The translations under genes were made by a program, and so were the position numbers. 64,000 nucleotides of DNA, from assembly GCA_032719365.1 (NCBI GenBank), contig CM064864.1:4572183-4636182 (forward strand), read 5' to 3'. The stretch comes from Prinsepia uniflora. Taxonomy: Eukaryota; Streptophyta; Magnoliopsida; Rosales; Rosaceae. Positions within the stretch are counted from its first letter, which is position 1. Each line of letters opens with the position of its first letter. This document shows positions 58,015 through 64,000 of the stretch, piece by piece. A model generated the notes under the pieces. The model worked only from the letters and a program-made list of their open reading frames with translations. It searched no databases and had not been told where the DNA came from.

Positions 58015-58214
58015 AGTTGAAATATGTTTTGAGAAAGAAAGAATATATTTGAAATGAACAAACCCTTCATATGATTATATGGTCTCCTCCAGGCGTCGAC
58101 CTGGAGAGTCACGATCCACAGACCAGAATGGGTATCCCCATAGGGATCCCGTTCTAGGAGTGGGAGTTATGATTTATGATGTGGTCCCGGACCAGCTTCC
58201 GGAGAGATGATCGG

Positions 58215-58286
58215 ACTAGATCCGGAGATAGAACTCGGACTAGATCCGGAGATAGAACTCTGACTAGATCCAGAGATAGAGCCTCC
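58215..58286 (+). repeat. 24-bp tandem repeat, three units, in S3
   Basis: ACTAGATCCGGAGATAGAAC plus four bases, at 58215, 58239 and 58263. The third copy is diverged. Confidence 0.9.
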
Positions 58287-58664
58287 CAAACGGAGAATTC
58301 CTGGGGGAAGACTCGGAATGAGACCCCGAATGGTGTGCACACTAGTATAGAGATGATATCGTGACATATATCGGCGATGTGTTCCCTTGGAGCTATGTGC
58401 CCCGAGTTGGCATCTTCTCGGAAGTGCCTCAGATGGGTTATACATATGTCGATACGTATGAGATTTACGGAAAGTGATTTGGGGCGGAGGCCTCGTATTC
58501 GATGTTTTGGAAATGGTTTGGGGCGGAGAACCCGTATTGTATGTTTTGGTTTTTCACTGAGAATGGTTTTGGGCTGAGTTCCCATGTATTGATTTATGGT
58601 TTTAAGTTTGTGATTTCGGGTCGGGGACCCATAAATGGATTTATGGTTCATGACGGTTTATGGG

Positions 58665-61528
58665 TGTAACGACACGTCCCGGAAGTTAGGATTAAGGAAG
58701 TGTTTAGTGAGGGCTTAACTGGGTTAATCGGTAGTTAGTGGGTTACTTTTGGACTTTGAAAGTAGAATGACGATTTTCCCCCTAGAATGGGCAAATTGTT
58801 GACTTTTAGTTCGGGCCGTCAATTGGGCATTGACCGATGACCGTGACGTAGTTCGGGACGCCACGAATCCGTAGACAGGTGGCACGCCCGATTCTGACAT
58901 CCGAGGAGGAAGTTATGATGTTCGGAAGGTTGAGGGCATTACCGTAATTTGGTTAAAATAGGGAAAAGGTTGACTTTTCACTGGACGCTTGGTTTTCACG
59001 TAGACCGAGGTCGGTTAGGTAGGTCTCGTCGTCCTGAGTTCAACGACAAGCGGCATGCTTTCATCGGATGTAGGACGAGTAAGTTACGGGTCTAGAACGA
59101 CGAAGGGCAAAATGGTAATTTTGACTCACAAGGGGCATTTTGGTCTTTTTGCACATTGGGAATTGTGCAAACCAGATTGGTACAAGTGTACAGGAGAGAT
59201 TGGATATTTTGATTTTGGGCCAGGGGATGGTGGACACGTGGGGATGCTCTAGTGGGTTCTAGGGTGCACGGGCAATTATTTTAGCCTGTGTGATTGTGTA
59301 GTCGTGCACGAGGGAGAAAAACAGAGACTGAGATTGAGGGAGGAATTGAACGATTGCAGTGTGTGTTTGTGTGTTCTGGTGATCGAGTGAGTGAGCAGCG
59401 GCTAAGTGGAAGGCTGGTGAGTGTTCTGGGAAGGTGGTGAGCGTATGAGAGACTTGGGACTGTGAGGAAAACCAGAGAACCCAAAACCGAGAACCACCGT
59501 GCACGGTTGTGCACTTCCCATGACCAAACCATCAATTGGACCCGTGGTGGCGTTAAGAGGACTGAGGAGAGTGGAGTAGGCACGGCGGAGCTCACGGTGG
59601 CGGCCTGAGCGCAGGTAATTTCCTTAATTTCTTTTGGTTGCTCTGTTTTGCCTTCTGGTTTCAAATTGAATGTCGTGAAGTTAGGGGCTGGGTCGAGGTG
59701 TTTGGTGAGTGCTAGTCGACTAAGTAGGTCCCTAGGAAGCTGTTGGTTGTGCAGCCGTGATGGGGGATTGCTTGGTTGGCCGAGAACTGAAACAGAGTTT
59801 TGGACGGGTTGTAATTCGAGTTTGGGACGGTTAGATGAAGGCCTTGTTGTCATAGTTGGAGTAGGGGAATCAAATACTAGGAAGGGGACGAAGCTATTGG
59901 TGGAAAAAGGAAGGAAAATGGTTGCAGGAAGGTGGAGAACAGGGAACGCCGGTTCAGACCGGTCGACCCATCGAAGAAGACAATGAACAGTGTTCTGTGT
60001 GCAGGCGCGTGAGGTCCACGCGCAGCCACTTTGGGCGGCGCGTAGGGAGGATTCTGGCGAACCTTCCAACATAGTTTTGGGTCTAATCGTTGTAACGAGT
60101 CTTTTGGGATAAGTTTCGGGACAATCAGACGTTATTTCGGGTTTGTTCTATGAGGTTGAAAGTTTAAGGTCCCGGTTAGTTACATTTGAAGTTCGGGAAA
60201 TTTGGAGGAAATTAGGAGGACCTTCGTTAACGTGTTAGTGACGAGTTTTGGTGACTTGTGACAGGATCAGAAATCCCCGAGGAGGTCGAGGAACGTACAG
60301 GACGTTCGGGACGCAAGTGACGTGCCCGATAACTGTGAGTGGACTTCTTTCTTATAACTGAGCATGCCTAACTGCTTTACATTATGATTTCATGATTATT
60401 GAATGCTTTATACCTATTTTATGAAATGGCACGGTTTTCGAGAAAGTACGTATTTTAGCACGTTTTGCGAGAAATGTTGTGAGTATGATTTTGATGCCAT
60501 GGTTTTGGGATTTCAAACGATAAATGATTTTCAATGATTATAAATGGATTTTGAGACATGATTTGATGATCAAGGGTTATCGGTTTTAGAATAGGATTTC
60601 GAAAAGCGAGATTTGGTTTTAAATTTGAAAAGTGGAATTCCGGATTTGGGTTCGGAATGACGGTTCTGGACGCCGGAAGGGTTTCAGACCAGTGATTTCG
60701 GATTCGGGTTTGGATATGGTTCAGAAATGGTTTTCAAACGATTTTGGATTGCATTTGATGGATCTAGTTATTGGGTTTAAAGACCCGGATTATGTATGAC
60801 GGGGGACGGGTCCGGATTGGGTTTAAAGACCCGGATTGAGTTTAAAGACTCGGGAGTTTAAAGAATCGGATATACTGATATTTCCCCCGTAGGCCTGTTG
60901 AGTTTAAATACTCGGGAGTTTAAAGACTCAGATTATATTGAGGCCTGGATTGAGTTTAAAGACTCGGATAGATCCAGCAGGTTTGATCGGATAATGATAT
61001 TGGTCTTTTATGCTTTACTGCTAATGTTTTATAACTATTCTTCTACTGTGTTTATGTTGCTGCGGTTTCTATGATGAGAATGATGTGATTTATAAATTTT
61101 TTCACTAATGGGTTATGCATGCATGTTTTCAAAACGGACGGCTAAACCCTGGTTTGTTTATAAAATGGTTTTTGAAACTTTTATTCTTTATGGTCCACTC
61201 ACACCTTCTGGTTTTTAACTGCCCTTCAGGTCGTGGAGCTAGCGCGGGGGTTGACGTTGAGGCAGCGCCAGAGGCATAGAGTACTCGAGCGTTTCCCGGA
61301 GTAGTTTCAGTGTTCCGTTGTGCGTGTACTCTGTGTGTGGTTTTGTTTTACTTTGTTTGGTACTATGCTCTGTATAACGGTTGACTCTTGGATGTTTTTA
61401 ATTTTTCCTTCGTCTGACAGTGTAATTTGTGGTTTTCGTGAGGTTGTTTCTATCTTTTGTATTGGGTTGTCAGACGGAAGCAGGGTTCACCTCGGTTATT
61501 GGGGTGATAATCGGGGTGGGTCCTGTCA
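58665..61528 (+). mobile_element. Solo LTR S4 (2,864 bp), nested in S3
   Basis: Starts TGTAACGACACGTCCCGG and ends GGTGGGTCCTGTCA, with ATGGG on both sides (58660-58664 and 61529-61533). It contains GTAGACAGGTGGCACG (58871-58886), GCCACTTTGGGC (about 60025), CTGTGAGTGGACTT (60333-60346), a seven-unit TTTAAA hairpin array (60773-60965) and GTCCACTCACA (61193-61203). It has no internal coding region. Confidence 0.92.
60773..60965 (+). repeat. Hairpin array in S4 (seven units)
   Basis: GGGTTTAAAGACCC at 60773 and 60819. GAGTTTAAAGACTC at 60838, 60916 and 60952. One-base variants at 60854 and 60900. Confidence 0.9.
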
Positions 61529-62111
61529 ATGGGGACCGGGCATGAACCCTTGAAAGGTTTTGAGAATATGTTTGACAAATGGTTTTATGAACTTTTTGAT
61601 AAACGGTTTTTGAATGCATGCCTATGCTTTTGATGAAGGGTATAAATGTTTTTTTATGAAATGTTTTTATTAAAATATTATTTTGTTCACTCACGATTTT
61701 TGATGTTTTAATGCCCTTCAGGTTGATTACGGATGCGGGCTGTAGCAGAGATCGAGACATCACACTCCTCCTCCTACGATCCTGGCGTACTCTGGAAGCC
61801 CCGGTGAGGGCTAGAGACGGAATTTTCCCTAGTCTGACACTTCGTGTCAAATGGGATCAGGCGCGTCCCACGTTAATCCCAGCGGATTTGGGACGGGTCC
61901 TGACATCAAATCCCAAGTCTCTCCAGGGTTCACCCAGGTCAATGTCCGTAGATCAATGACCCTCCCTGAGGGTTATAATCCATAAGACTTCCTTAGAGTA
62001 AGGTACCCAACGGGGGCGACTCCACTCAGTTAGTGCTCCGTGACTACTCCGAGGTCCATCCAGACCAACGACCCTCCCCGGAGGAGACAATTCAAATAAG
62101 GAAGGTATATG

Positions 62112-62137
62112 AATATATATATATATATATATATATC
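62112..62137. repeat. (TA)n microsatellite
   Basis: A TA run inside the split LTR, at the position where homologous LTRs contain about 1.7 kb more sequence. Confidence 0.85.
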
Positions 62138-62330
62138 CGTCCGAACTCCAATTTCGAAGTGCCACCTGTCTACGGACTCAATATTTTGAGACCTACACAA
62201 TGGTCCAAGAAAGACGTGCAGTAAGTATTCCAAATGAAAAGTCAACTTTTAACCATAATTACAAGGGCAAAACCGCCATTTCCGTTTCAAATTCTTAAAA
62301 TTTACTTTTTCAAAATTTTGGGTTGTCACA

Positions 62331-62433
62331 CTAGCAGCATCTGCAAGGTATTAGCTTACGTAGACTAGCTTAATCTACAATTTTGAAGGAGAGTCGAGAT
62401 AAAAGAGAGTATCCCACGTGCCTGCGGGGGGAA
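62331..62433 (+). other. Internal 3' end with polypurine tract of a plus-strand element
   Basis: About 100 bp ending GCCTGCGGGGGGAA directly before an LTR start TGTAACGCC, the expected layout of a polypurine tract and 3' LTR. Nothing else of the element's interior is left. Confidence 0.6.
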
Positions 62434-64000
62434 TGTAACGCCCCGAAAAATCCAAAAATTGTAAAATATTGAAATAATGTGAAAATGACGTTTTTACCCC
62501 TAGAGGGACATGGCTAAAAGTTGACTTTTTGTTTGGCATACCTTTTGTACATTTTTCTTGTGCCATTGTGTAGGTCTCGGAACGCTGAATCCGTAGACAG
62601 GTGGCACGTCGAAAACGGAGTTCGGATAAAGAAGTTATGAGGTTGTGAAGTGTAGGGGTAAAATGGTAATTGTGATCAGGGCCTGATTAAATTAGGTAAT
62701 TAGCAGCTGAGTCATGAGCTGAGGGACAATTGTCATTTGGAATTCATGCTTAGTGACAACAAAGCACCGTTTGCCGCTAAACAACCATAAACAATTTCAT
62801 TAACCGTCCATGTACATCCATATTAGTTTGATTGATCATGATCCTAAACTAACTGATACCATTGTGACAGAGAGAAAAACGGAGAGAATTAAGCGAGAGA
62901 AACTGAGTAAAAACCAACACAAGGCAACTGCCAGTACACTGGGCATACCCGAAATAACCATTGAAGGACCCAAATTCAATTTTAATTTTTAAGACGATTT
63001 CGATCGCAATTGAGGTGATATTAAGCTTTCTGGGAACTAGACGACTCGAACCCAATCAACTGGAACGAAAATTGGAGGTGGATTGGTGACGAACAAGCCC
63101 TGCAACTGTTTCGGAAATTCAAGCTTGAGTTCGATTACTTAGAGGTAATAATTCATGAAATTGATTTCGATTTCGTGTTTAGAATGAAGGTTAGATGCTT
63201 CTAGTATGATCAATTGAAGGAAACAGGTTGGTTTTGGGTAGAACCCGAATTCGAACCTGTCGGGTGTTCATCTTGAGTCGAGGAGTTTTAGGGTTTAATT
63301 GATTAAATTGAAGTTACAGAACTGTAAGTTAGATTGAACTGATATTAAGGAGTGAAAGAACGGACACAATTGAGCTTGAATTGAAGAAGATTGCACCGGG
63401 TCTGATCGCGGGTTGCCAGACCTGTTTATCAGAGAACCGGGTGAGGGAGACGCACTGTAGCAGTGCACTGTTCACGGTGCGTGGCTTTCACGCGCAGCCG
63501 CTTGCGGCGGCACGTGAGGGCGCATGACCGGGAATTTGAAGGAGGGTTCAACATCAATTTTGATACTCTCGATGATACGAATCTATTAGCGTTGGTTTCG
63601 GGTCAATCGAATATGAATTTATAGTACTTTTGTGTACCCGAAGCGTATAGGTTACGTTTCAATAATATTATTTTATTCTGACGATTAGGAAATTCGTACA
63701 TGAGATTATATGATACTCTATTAACCCTATATTACATGTTTGACAGGCCGAAATATTCTCGGGACATCGGACAAGAACAAACAGCTCGAATCCGAGCAAT
63801 CTGGACGGTGTGTGAGTGGGCTTTTGTTTTCTACCCTAAATGCATGCATATATGTTTTACTGCTTTAAAACGCTTGATGATATGATTTAAATTGTTTTGC
63901 CATGATTGATGATGTGATAGGATGATTTCCGAATTTTGGGAATATTATATTATTATATTGCTTTTGGGCACGATTTTCGAGAAAATTATAAAATTGTGAT
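62434..64000 (+). mobile_element. Chromovirus-type LTR, plus strand, cut by the window end
   Basis: Starts TGTAACGCCCCGAAAAATCC. It is the same subfamily as the LTR at 52732-55360, read in the opposite direction. It contains GTAGACAGGTGGCACG (62593-62608), perfect GCCGCTTGCGGC (63497-63508) and a GTGTGAGTGGGC word with ATGCATGCAT near 63810-63850. The right end lies outside the window. Confidence 0.85.

Larger units (their letters stand above)
56080..61905 (+). mobile_element. Solo LTR S3 (about 2.96 kb), itself split by S4
   Basis: Starts TGTAACGACCCGTCCC and ends GACGGGTCCTGACA. TCAAA flanks both sides (56075-56079 and 61906-61910). Its own sequence is 56080-58664 plus 61534-61905. It holds the U3 palindrome (56435-56460), ACCCCTTTGGGC-type GC hairpin, CTGTGAGTGGACTT (57387-57400) with GATGCATGCAT, a long hairpin array (57604-58014) and a TGAAGGG/CCCTTCA stem (61634-61640, 61714-61720). 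No coding region. Confidence 0.9.
55594..62330 (-). mobile_element. Chromovirus 5' LTR split by nested solo LTRs
   Basis: The LTR pieces are 55594-56079 and 61906-62330, about 0.9 kb together. It starts TGTCAAGCCCC next to the primer site and ends GGGTTGTCACA at 62330. The second piece matches part of solo LTR S2 (CGACCCTCC and GGAGGAGACAAT words near 34715-34740). A TA run at 62112-62137 marks a likely internal deletion. It was interrupted by 56080-61905. Confidence 0.8.

Noticed and set aside
58154..58651. 165-aa frame on the minus strand in S3
   Set aside because: It is produced by the 24-bp tandem repeat and LTR sequence (repeated Pro-Asp-Leu-Val-Arg). Not conserved in sister LTRs.
59281..60072. 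263-aa minus-strand frame in S4
   Set aside because: It is long but lies antisense in a solo LTR, with low-complexity Ser/Pro/Thr composition and no domain. The equivalent segment in other LTRs is not open.

Overview
The window is repeat-dense nuclear DNA from a flowering plant, most likely a eudicot. I found no intact host gene. The only long intact reading frame is the gag-pol polyprotein of an Athila-type Ty3 retrotransposon. Nearly everything else is mobile elements, their remnants, or older duplications of them. The plant assignment rests on four things: an Athila element with a tRNA-Asp primer site, chromovirus LTRs with an initiator-Met tRNA primer site, a captured tau-class glutathione S-transferase exon, and a captured plant SUMO exon.

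Region 1 (1-19086) is a three-level nest. A decayed hAT element with a ZMYM1-like transposase (837-19078, 8-bp target duplication with one mismatch) was split inside its coding sequence by a CACTA element (1384-16870, 3-bp duplication AAC). The CACTA element was in turn split 27 bp from its left end by the Athila element (1411-13828, perfect 5-bp duplication AGACC). The CACTA element carries fragments of two host genes, a tau GST exon and a SUMO exon, both on the minus strand. A GA microsatellite lies at the far left.

Region 2 (19087-39369) is a mosaic with a large imperfect duplication. Segment A (21681-25617) recurs at 27541-37009, where it is enlarged by two solo LTRs with perfect 5-bp target duplications. 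Each copy of A contains a unit with long terminal inverted repeats enclosing pieces of an L1-type LINE (DUF4283 and endonuclease parts). Segment B (25617-26275) recurs at 38730-39369. An AT-rich arm at 19510-20310 recurs inverted at 37195-37995.

Region 3 (39370-44391) holds a truncated, frameshifted Ty1/copia element on the minus strand with one LTR left. It is joined to the right end of a second CACTA element.

Region 4 (44978-64000) is a cluster of large LTRs (about 2.6-3.0 kb) of one chromovirus superfamily. One of them is still attached to a polypurine tract and an integrase/chromodomain fragment of Tekay/Del type. Solo LTRs are nested here as well: 58665-61528 sits in 56080-61905, which sits in the LTR 55594-62330.

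The most unusual signal is inside these chromovirus LTRs. They carry arrays of short inverted repeats whose two arms change together between copies, a stem around a conserved GTGAGTGGAC motif, a conserved TGACA/TGTCA palindrome and a GC-rich hairpin. One solo LTR also holds seven perfect TGACGTCA sites within 144 bp.
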